From NCBI GenBank assembly GCA_946887155.1, contig CAMPKM010000240.1, positions 1 to 5,324 on the forward strand: 5,324 bases of DNA. The letters are read 5' to 3'. The notes under the pieces are model-generated. The model was not told the origin of the DNA, searched no databases, and was given only the letters and a program-made list of their open reading frames with translations. Made by a program: the position numbers and the translations under genes. How positions within the stretch are numbered: position 1 is the stretch's first letter; every line of letters begins with the position of its first letter. The DNA comes from an uncultured Gemmatimonadota bacterium (GTDB lineage Bacteria; Gemmatimonadota; Gemmatimonadetes; Gemmatimonadales; Gemmatimonadaceae). Positions 1-5,324 of the stretch are shown in pieces.

Positions 1-54
1 ATTGACGATTGACGATTGACGATTGACGATTGACGATTGACGATTGACGATTGA
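1..54. repeat. Heptanucleotide tandem array (ATTGACG)n
   Basis: Seven perfect head-to-tail copies of ATTGACG start at positions 1, 8, 15, 22, 29, 36 and 43. A partial copy ATTGA follows at 50-54. The array reaches the left edge, so its true copy number is unknown. Read on the + strand, every frame meets TGA once per 21 bases, so it cannot be coding in that direction. On the - strand all three frames are open and would give a seven-residue period (RQSSIVN), but nothing supports a gene there. Perfect short arrays like this usually change length by replication slippage. It is not CRISPR, since the unit is 7 bases with no spacers. Confidence 0.95.
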
Positions 55-58
55 TAAG
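30..58 (+). promoter_or_regulatory. Possible sigma70-like promoter formed by the repeat array
   Basis: Each repeat unit contains TTGACG, which matches the -35 consensus TTGACA at five of six positions. The copy at 30-35 lies exactly 17 bases upstream of GATAAG at 53-58, which matches TATAAT at four of six positions. Transcription would then start near 65, inside the 60-72 palindrome, and run into the DUF885 gene at 111. The spacing is right but the -10 element is weak, and repeated -35-like hexamers are bound to occur in this array. This is a suggestion only. Confidence 0.2.
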
Positions 59-59
59 G

Positions 60-72
60 GGGGTCTGACCCC
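60..72. repeat. Short GC-rich palindrome GGGGTC-T-GACCCC
   Basis: Two six-base arms, GGGGTC (60-65) and GACCCC (67-72), are perfect inverted copies around a single T. It begins six bases after the partial last repeat unit and is preceded by two further G residues. In form it resembles the short palindromes of REP-type elements mobilised by REP-associated tyrosine transposases, or an operator for a dimeric regulator. With a one-base centre it would not fold into a tight six-pair hairpin. No transposase gene is present in the window, so its origin is unproven. Confidence 0.5.
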
Positions 73-110
73 GTTGCGCATGATCGCATGATAACGGCTC
101 CAGGTCCCCA

Positions 111-2006
111 GTGCGCCGGCGCAGAATCCCCTTCTCATCGGGCGGGAACGGCCTACCTTCCCGTTCCGTGCCTCGTGTTTCCTCACAGCTTCGTGGCGTG
201 AGCCGCCTCAGCCGGCAAGCCTGGCTGCTGGTCGCGGTGATGTCTGCAGGTCAGGGCTGTGCCACAGCGGCGCGCCGACCCCCGTCGGTCGCGGATAGCG
301 CCTCCGCCGCTATTCGCATGGAAGGCATCAGCGAGGACTACTGGCGGTATCTCCAGACGGCGATGCCCGAAATTCCTGCGCGGGCGGGTGTTCAGGTCCA
401 CACCCTCGCGAGCCCTGCCCAGGAAGATGCGAGGAGGGACGGCATTTTTGCGCGGGCGGCGCTGTCATCGCTCGACGAGGTGTATGTCGACGCGTTGCCG
501 CAGGACGAATACGTCACCTGGCTTTCGTACCGCTGGGAAATGGAAGCGATGGCCGGATGGCCAGCGTACCACGAGACGCGACTCTGGGACTTGTCGCCGG
601 GACGATCGGCGTTCGATCGCGCGCTCGAAGTCCTGCGTTCGCAGAACATCCCGGACGCTGCGTCGGGCCAGCGCTTTCTCGGCCTGGTGAACGCGATTCC
701 GCGGATCGCTGGCGACCTGCGGCGGGAATTCGACGAACGGGCAAGCCGTGACATCCGACTCCCGCGCATCGCCATGGAGAGGGCAATCGCGCACCTTCGC
801 CACCTGATTGCGCCAGCGGGTGCCAGTCCGTTCGGGCTTCCTCCCGACTTCGTCGTTTCGCCCGACTCGGCGTGGCAGGTCCGCCTGGCCCGCGACGTCT
901 CGAGCGCGATCACGGAACGCATCAATCCGGCGCTCGATACGCTGGTGACATTGCTCGAGCAGGGCCGTGAACAGGCGCCTGACGCGATTGGTCTCGGGCG
1001 CCTTCCGGGTGGCGCAGCGCACTATGAGGCACTGCTGCGCTACCACTCGACCATAGACGTGTCGGCAGCCGACGCGCACGCCATCGGGCTGCGGGAAGTC
1101 GCTCGTCTGGCGGCACTGACGGCGGCGGCGGTGCAAGAGGCTGGCCTGCCGCTCGATCGCGACTCACTGCGCGCGCAGCTGGCGGCGGATTCGCAGTATG
1201 TCGTTCCCAGTCCGGATTCGATTCCCGCCATCGCCGTTGCAATGCACACCGCGCTGGCGACCGAACTCGACACGCTCTTTCAGCCGATGCCGGCCACCCC
1301 GCTCTCGATAGGCATCCAGGCGACATCGGACTCGTGGTCCCCACTGGCGACGTATCAGGCGCCTACCGCCGCGCAGCCCACGGCGATCTACCTGATCAAC
1401 CCGGAAAAGCTGGCGGCGCGTTCGCTCATGGTCCTACCGAGCCTCATCGCGGGTGATCTCATGCCGGGTCTGCACCACCAACGTGCGACCCAATTGGAGA
1501 ACGAGTCGCTTCCCCTCCCGCGACGGTTTTCCGAGCACACGGGCTACGTAAAAGGCTGGCAGATCTACGCCCTCCATGTGACGGACTCACTGTCGCGCTC
1601 GATCACGCCCGCCCAGCGCGTCGGAATACGGTTGCGCGAACTCGCCGCGGCTTGTGGACTCGTCGTCGACACCGGGATCAACGCGTTCGGATGGACACGC
1701 GAGAACGCGCTCGAATTTCTCGGTTCCTACCTGCCGCTGGACGACGAGGATCTCGAACTGGAGTTCATCGTCGAGGCGGTTGAGGCCCCCGGCTCCCTTG
1801 GAGCGGGAGCGCTGGGAGCGCGCGAGTTACGCGGACTGAGGCAATGGGCCGCGCAGGAACTGGGACCGAAGTTTTCCCTCGCGGCGTTCCATCGGGAACT
1901 GCTACGCGTGGGATCGGTTCCGCTGCCCGTGCTGGGTTCGCACCTCGAGCGCTGGATCTGGGAGCAGAACCGCCCCGTGCCCGCGCCGCCCCCGGGGCAG
2001 CGTTAG
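111..2006 (+). CDS. DUF885-family protein, putative lipoprotein, altered signature site
   Basis: This encodes a DUF885-family protein of up to 631 residues, about the usual length. The fold is recognisable across the whole length. Examples are the segment around 299-332 (LPGGAAHYEALLRYHSTIDV then GLREVAR), TYQAPT with AIYLIN at 414-430, LVVDTGINAFGWTRENAL at 517-534 and the AFHRELL...LPVLGSHL tail. Family members are mostly exported hydrolase-like proteins with a conserved HExxPGHH-type motif and a downstream EGWAxY motif. Here these read GDLMPGLH (448-455) and VKGWQIYA (480-487), and the usual PGQALxYK stretch reads PGSLGAGA (560-567). Key acidic and histidine residues are therefore gone, while the frame stays open for over 600 codons. 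I infer a diverged or catalytically inactive member rather than a pseudogene. The start is uncertain. GTG at 111 gives a long arginine-rich leader, whereas GTG at 168 or 198 gives a compact signal peptide: AWLLVAVMSAGQGC, with a weak lipobox and Cys50. No clear Shine-Dalgarno decides between them. The stop overlaps that of the convergent bTHX gene. Confidence 0.85.
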   Translation: MRRRRIPFSSGGNGLPSRSVPRVSSQLRGVSRLSRQAWLLVAVMSAGQGCATAARRPPSVADSASAAIRMEGISEDYWRYLQTAMPEIPARAGVQVHTLASPAQEDARRDGIFARAALSSLDEVYVDALPQDEYVTWLSYRWEMEAMAGWPAYHETRLWDLSPGRSAFDRALEVLRSQNIPDAASGQRFLGLVNAIPRIAGDLRREFDERASRDIRLPRIAMERAIAHLRHLIAPAGASPFGLPPDFVVSPDSAWQVRLARDVSSAITERINPALDTLVTLLEQGREQAPDAIGLGRLPGGAAHYEALLRYHSTIDVSAADAHAIGLREVARLAALTAAAVQEAGLPLDRDSLRAQLAADSQYVVPSPDSIPAIAVAMHTALATELDTLFQPMPATPLSIGIQATSDSWSPLATYQAPTAAQPTAIYLINPEKLAARSLMVLPSLIAGDLMPGLHHQRATQLENESLPLPRRFSEHTGYVKGWQIYALHVTDSLSRSITPAQRVGIRLRELAAACGLVVDTGINAFGWTRENALEFLGSYLPLDDEDLELEFIVEAVEAPGSLGAGALGARELRGLRQWAAQELGPKFSLAAFHRELLRVGSVPLPVLGSHLERWIWEQNRPVPAPPPGQR

Positions 2007-2116
2007 GACGCGCGCGTTCCGGTCTTCGTCTTCTTCTTCACCTTCCGCTTGCGGTTCTTGCCGTAGCTGGCGCGGTTGATCTTGCCGCGCCTCGTCTTGC
2101 GATCGCCTTTGCCCAT
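2003..2116 (-). CDS. 30S ribosomal protein bTHX (Thx)
   Basis: This 37-residue protein begins MGKGDRKTRRGKINRASYGK, the hallmark of the small-subunit protein Thx first seen in Thermus, where it is about 26 residues long and sits in a cavity in the head of the 30S subunit. Seventeen of 37 residues are Lys or Arg and only one (Asp5) is acidic, as expected for a peptide buried in rRNA. The last 13 or so residues (VKKKTKTGTRAS) extend past the Thermus length. The ATG at 2116 is chosen because the family starts exactly with MGKGD. An upstream in-frame ATG at 2293 would add 59 residues of unrelated low-complexity sequence. Only a weak purine stretch (CCGAGACC) precedes the start. TAA at 2003-2005 overlaps the TAG of the DUF885 gene, so the two messages converge with no spacer. 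The gene is easily missed by size filters. The identification is by motif and is strong. Confidence 0.9.
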   Translation of the reverse strand: MGKGDRKTRRGKINRASYGKNRKRKVKKKTKTGTRAS

Positions 2117-2216
2117 GGTCTCGGTGGTTGCAGGTTGCTGCTTGCTGGTACCGGTACGTGGTGTGAATGCCGGCTCGCCTAACGCTCGACACTCCATCTC
2201 TCGGCCTTCTAATGCG

Positions 2217-2254
2217 GTGCGGCGCCAGGATCCCCGGAGATCCTGGCGCCGCAC
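2217..2254. terminator. Strong hairpin in the dipeptidase-bTHX gap (possible terminator)
   Basis: GTGCGGCGCCAGGATC (2217-2232) and GATCCTGGCGCCGCAC (2239-2254) form a perfect 16-bp stem with a six-base loop (CCCGGA). The hairpin lies 93 bases past the dipeptidase stop and about 100 bases upstream of bTHX, in - strand order. It could therefore end the dipeptidase transcript, protect its 3' end, or separate bTHX expression from it. Neither side has a run of T, so it does not fit a standard intrinsic terminator. A REP-like repeat or a protein-binding site is an equal alternative. The rest of the 2117-2347 gap shows no gene, tRNA or clear promoter. It also contains a 10-bp palindrome, GTACCGGTAC, at 2148-2157. 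Confidence 0.55.
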
Positions 2255-2347
2255 GTGTTGCATTGGCGACCAGAAAGGCTCGCCGGCATACAACGTAAGA
2301 GCATCCTGCGATTTTCGCGAGTGTAAAGTTTGCGTGGGCCTTTTGGA

Positions 2348-3610
2348 CTACGACGTGCGCTTCCGGTCGAGTTGCTCGATCGTTCGCGTCGACGGTGCTC
2401 GCTCGCGTCTGAGCCGAGCCGACACACGCTCCGCCTGTTGCAGTGCGCGCAGCACGTTTTCACCGGCCAGCTTTCTCAGATCCGCCTCGGACCAGCCTCG
2501 TCGAGACAGCTCGGCGAGCAACGATGGAAACGTCGAGACGTCCTCGAGACCAACCGGAAGCTGGTTGCCGGTGCCATCGAAGTCGGATCCAATCCCCACG
2601 TGGTCGACTCCAGCGACCTTCTTCACGTGGTCAATGTGGTCGGCGACATCGGCAAGCGTCGCCTTCGGCGCGGGATTGGCGGCGTCCCACTGCGCCATCA
2701 GCCGCGCGGCGGCGGCCGAGTCACCGCCTGCCCGCATGTTCACTTCCGACTGCTGTGCCTGACGCCGTACACCGTGATCCACGAGTTTCCGGGAAACGAA
2801 CCCGGGCACGAACGTCACCATTACGACGCCGCCATTGGTGCGGAGCCGGGAGAGGATGGAATCCGGGACGTTGCGCGGCACATTCGTCAGCGCTCGCGCG
2901 GAGGAGTGTGAAAAGATGACCGGCGCCTCCGTCACGTTGAGCGCGTCGCTCATGGTTCCCGGCGAGACATGTGAGAGGTCCACCAGCATGCCCAACCGGT
3001 TCATTTCGCGAACGACTTCTTCACCGAAGGGCGTGAGTCCCCCGTGCCTGGCGGAATCGGCCGCGGCATCGGCCCAGTCGAGGGTGACGTTGTGCGTAAG
3101 CGTCATGTACCTCGCCCCGAGGTCGTAGTAGGCCCGCAGCGCACCCAGTGAATTCTCGATGACGTGACCGCCTTCCATGCCGATCAGGGAACCCACACGG
3201 CCGGCGGCATGCGCGGTCCAGACGTCCTGCGCGGTCAACGCGAGCTGAAGCACGTCGGAATATTTGGCGATGACGCGTCGGGCGATGTCGATCTGCTCCA
3301 ACTGTACGCGCGCGTAGCCCGAGTCGCGGTAATCGCCGGGGACGTACACGGACCAGAACTGGCCGCCGACCATTCCGCGCTGGAGTCGCGCCAGGTCGGT
3401 GTTGCCTGACGTTGGGCGGCGGAGGTCGTAGGCCTCGACGTCGAGCGGAGCGGTAGGGACGTCATTCCGGATGTACCACGGCAGGTCGTTGTGGCCATCG
3501 ACGAGCGGAACGGCGCGCAGGACGCGTCGCGCGGTTTCCAGGTGCGGATCCTGCGCGGTGACAGCGATGGGGAGCAGCAGCGTCGCCGCCGCGAGGAGAT
3601 GTGCGCGCAT
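2348..3610 (-). CDS. Membrane dipeptidase (peptidase family M19), secreted
   Basis: This zinc-dependent dipeptidase of the renal dipeptidase family would hydrolyse dipeptides outside the cytoplasm. From the chosen ATG at 3610 it has 420 residues. Residues 1-19 (MRAHLLAAATLLLPIAVTA, followed by QD) form a classic Sec signal peptide with an AxA-like cleavage site. The binuclear metal site is complete: VDGHNDLP (His40, Asp42), IGMEGG (bridging Glu146), VDLSHVS (His214) and FSHSSAR (His235). LTHN (His173), Arg239 and GIGSDFDG (Asp343) match the family's substrate and catalytic residues. Everything needed for activity is present. The frame stays open to an ATG at 3685, but that start would put 25 polar residues ahead of the signal peptide and is rejected. 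No strong Shine-Dalgarno is visible. The 135-bp gap back to the hrpB stop shows no convincing promoter or terminator. The substrate cannot be told from sequence; recycling of peptide or D-amino-acid-containing dipeptides is a guess based on the family. Confidence 0.93.
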   Translation of the reverse strand: MRAHLLAAATLLLPIAVTAQDPHLETARRVLRAVPLVDGHNDLPWYIRNDVPTAPLDVEAYDLRRPTSGNTDLARLQRGMVGGQFWSVYVPGDYRDSGYARVQLEQIDIARRVIAKYSDVLQLALTAQDVWTAHAAGRVGSLIGMEGGHVIENSLGALRAYYDLGARYMTLTHNVTLDWADAAADSARHGGLTPFGEEVVREMNRLGMLVDLSHVSPGTMSDALNVTEAPVIFSHSSARALTNVPRNVPDSILSRLRTNGGVVMVTFVPGFVSRKLVDHGVRRQAQQSEVNMRAGGDSAAAARLMAQWDAANPAPKATLADVADHIDHVKKVAGVDHVGIGSDFDGTGNQLPVGLEDVSTFPSLLAELSRRGWSEADLRKLAGENVLRALQQAERVSARLRRERAPSTRTIEQLDRKRTS

Positions 3611-3745
3611 GGTTGGCTCGGTGACCGGCTGACGATGGGGGGAAGGGCAATCGCGAACCCGATGGACGCGACGCATGAAGCTCAAAACTATGGTGACAAA
3701 GTTCCGCGCGGACAGAGGCGAACGCCGCTGTTTGACACGGCCAAG

Positions 3746-5324
3746 CTATGGGCGAGGTCGCGCGCGTTTGGTTGGCGGCGCGGTGAGTGGATCGTCCGGC
3801 CACGAATGTTTCGGGTATCGGGCACGCAGGTCCTTGCGCACGTCGAAGTACGAGGAGCGCCAGAAACCGGCGAGATCCCGCGTCACCTGCATGGGTCGCT
3901 GTGCCGGAGAAAGCAGGTGCAGGGTGAGGGTGACGCGGCCGCCGAGGATGGCCGGTGTGTCCGCCATTCCGAACAACTCCTGCAGCCGTATCGAAACGGC
4001 GGGAGCAGCTGGATCGGCGTAGTCGATCGGTACCCTGGATCCGGTTGGCGCCTCGAAATGCGTCGGCGCCAACTCGTCGAGTCGACGTCGCTGCTTCCAG
4101 TCGAGCAGGCCGAGCAGGGCACCCGTGACGTCCAGGTTGCGGATGTCCCGGCTGGAGCGGACGTGCTGCATCGCGTCGTGCCATTGAGCCAGCAGCGACG
4201 ACATCAATGCCGCGTCGCTGACGTCGGGCCATGATTCGTCGTGTGCGTGGAGAAACGCGAGTCGCTGGCGCAGCCGTTGCGCGCCTTCGCTCCAGGGAAC
4301 GATGTCGAGCCCGCGCCGCCTGATGGCATCGGCTACGGTATTCGCGACCAGCGAAGGGTCCGGATCGGTGAGCGGTTTGCGTGAAAGAACCAGCGCTCCG
4401 AGTCGGCGCTCGCGGAATGCCTGTACGCCACGTTCGTCGTCCCATTCGGCGCGGTCGACGACCGCGACCTGATCGCCAAAGTCTTCCTCGAGATCCTGGA
4501 GGGTCAGTGGTGCGGCGAGCCAGATTTTCGCTTCAGGCGAGCGGCCGTCCGACTCCGCGATGACGAGGTATGGCACCTGACTGAGTGAATCGCCCTCGGG
4601 GAGCACGGCACCGGTTCCATTGCGCAACACGTAACGCGGCTGTGGTCCGGGACGACGTTGCGCGACACGATCGGGGAACGCGAGGGCGAGAACACGACCC
4701 ACATGATCCAGTCCTCGATTGTTATGGGTGTTGTGATCGCTTCGTCGCACCTGCTCAGCGATCCGTCGCAGAGCGTTCCGATCCGCAGCTGGGTACTCGC
4801 GTGGGTTGCGAAGGGCGTCGAGACGTGATCGAAGGTCAACGCCAGCGGTATGTCCGGCGCTTCGCAACGGGTCGCGTTCGCCGAGCAGGGCAGCCAGTTC
4901 GGCCGCGAGTTGGCCTGCGCCCCGCTTTTCTCCTTGCATCAGCATGTGTGACAGGCGCGGGTGCATGCCGAATCCGGCCATTGCCTCACCGGTCGTGGTC
5001 AGGCGGTGTTGATGATCCAGGGCGCCGAGCTGCACGAGGAGCTCGCGTGCCTGGGAGAAGGCCGCTGGTGGTGGCGGGTCGAGCCACGACAATTCGGCGG
5101 GATCGTTGATGCCTGCCGCGGCCAGATCGAGTGCGAGCGGGGCGAGGTCGCCTTCGAGTATTTCCGGTGCGGCGAAACCCTGCAAGCTCGCGTTCTCGTC
5201 CTGCGACCACAGCCGGTAACAAATCCCGGGCGCGGTGCGACCGGCGCGACCGCGACGCTGGTCGGCGGCGGCGCGTGACACGCGCAGAGTCTCCAGCCTG
5301 GCCATGCCGGTGCGGGGAGAGAAC
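3746..5324 (-). CDS. hrpB: ATP-dependent helicase HrpB, C-terminal part (5' end outside window)
   Basis: The reading frame enters from the right edge as FSPRTGMARLETLRVSRAAA and continues for about 525 residues to TAG at 3746. Whole HrpB proteins run to about 820-850 residues, so the N-terminal ATPase core (Walker A and DEAH motifs) lies outside. Numbering from the Met encoded at 5305, motif VI of DEAH/RHA helicases is QRRGRAGR (16-23), including the arginine finger region. A helicase-associated HA2-type region follows (about 45-150: PEILEGDLAPLALDLAAAGI, then GMHPRLSHML). The HrpB-specific C-terminal domain lies at about 380-510, with GSRVPIDYADP, RLQELFGMADTP, GGRVTLTLHLLSPAQRPMQV and the signature DLAGFWRSSYFDVRKDLRARYPKHSWPDDP in two pieces. 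It ends in a short basic tail (KRARPRP). HrpB is a predicted RNA helicase whose cellular role is poorly defined. The Met at 5305 is internal, not a start. It lies upstream of the dipeptidase on the same strand, 135 bp apart, so co-transcription is possible but not shown. Confidence 0.95.
   Translation of the reverse strand, partial: FSPRTGMARLETLRVSRAAADQRRGRAGRTAPGICYRLWSQDENASLQGFAAPEILEGDLAPLALDLAAAGINDPAELSWLDPPPPAAFSQARELLVQLGALDHQHRLTTTGEAMAGFGMHPRLSHMLMQGEKRGAGQLAAELAALLGERDPLRSAGHTAGVDLRSRLDALRNPREYPAADRNALRRIAEQVRRSDHNTHNNRGLDHVGRVLALAFPDRVAQRRPGPQPRYVLRNGTGAVLPEGDSLSQVPYLVIAESDGRSPEAKIWLAAPLTLQDLEEDFGDQVAVVDRAEWDDERGVQAFRERRLGALVLSRKPLTDPDPSLVANTVADAIRRRGLDIVPWSEGAQRLRQRLAFLHAHDESWPDVSDAALMSSLLAQWHDAMQHVRSSRDIRNLDVTGALLGLLDWKQRRRLDELAPTHFEAPTGSRVPIDYADPAAPAVSIRLQELFGMADTPAILGGRVTLTLHLLSPAQRPMQVTRDLAGFWRSSYFDVRKDLRARYPKHSWPDDPLTAPPTKRARPRP

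Noticed and set aside
1..54. CRISPR array
   Set aside because: Units are only seven bases, contiguous and without spacers.
78..92. GCATGAT direct repeat upstream of the DUF885 gene
   Set aside because: Two seven-base copies one base apart are weak evidence for an operator and have no supporting context.
465..1136. Long - strand open frame (223 codons) inside the DUF885 gene
   Set aside because: It is antisense to a recognisable DUF885 coding region, is arginine- and cysteine-rich with no family resemblance, and is typical of GC-rich antisense frames. The same applies to the - strand frames at 392-925 and 922-1344.
2172..2190. Integron attC-like GCCTAAC motif
   Set aside because: Only one short core-like match is present, with no paired site of the right spacing and no integrase or cassette context.
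2117..2293. Upstream extension of bTHX to the ATG at 2293
   Set aside because: The added 59 residues would be read through the 2217-2254 hairpin and have no family match, while Thx proteins start at MGKGD.
2308..2318. Small hairpin GCGA-TTT-TCGC after the dipeptidase stop
   Set aside because: A four-base stem is too short to be meaningful, and no T run follows on the - strand.
3611..3745. Promoter for the dipeptidase (TTGTCA near 3695 on the - strand)
   Set aside because: No acceptable -10 element lies 16-18 bases downstream, so I could not support a promoter call.
3491..4234. + strand open frame (247 codons)
   Set aside because: It is antisense to both the dipeptidase start and hrpB, with no recognisable domain or signal. 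The smaller + strand frames at 2076-2762, 2330-2911 and 4585-5109 are rejected for the same reason.
3462..4445. Long - strand open frame (327 codons) overlapping hrpB and the dipeptidase start
   Set aside because: It covers the HrpB C-terminal domain in another frame and has low-complexity Arg/Ala/Pro composition. The hrpB frame carries clear family signatures over the same bases.

Overview
This is a GC-rich chromosomal window with four protein genes: one on the + strand at the left and three on the - strand. The base composition, the secreted M19 dipeptidase with a typical Sec signal, the DUF885 putative lipoprotein and the bTHX ribosomal protein together suggest a Gemmatimonadota-like bacterium. 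That assignment is inferred from protein style and was not searched. No phage, plasmid, CRISPR, tRNA or rRNA signal is visible.

Layout. Positions 1-54 are an uninterrupted tandem array of the heptamer ATTGACG, entering from beyond the left edge. A short GGGGTC-T-GACCCC palindrome follows at 60-72. The + strand gene at 111-2006 encodes a DUF885-family protein with an export signal, but the residues that usually form the family's signature site are replaced. Its stop codon overlaps the stop of a convergent 37-codon gene for ribosomal protein bTHX (2003-2116, - strand). The gap 2117-2347 holds a perfect 16-bp-stem hairpin at 2217-2254. A complete membrane dipeptidase (peptidase M19) lies at 2348-3610 on the - strand, with its metal-ligand motifs intact. 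After a 135-bp gap comes the C-terminal part of the DEAH-type helicase HrpB, which runs off the right edge.

How the genes relate. HrpB, the dipeptidase and bTHX point the same way, but gaps of 135 and 231 bp and a strong hairpin argue against one tight operon. The DUF885 protein and the dipeptidase are both predicted to act outside the cytoplasm and both belong to peptidase-like families. The dipeptidase looks competent and the DUF885 protein looks catalytically altered. HrpB and bTHX are RNA- and ribosome-related. I see no new multi-gene system here. The points most worth a second look are the altered DUF885 protein, the tiny bTHX gene with its overlapping convergent stop, the hairpin, and the repeat/palindrome block at the left edge.
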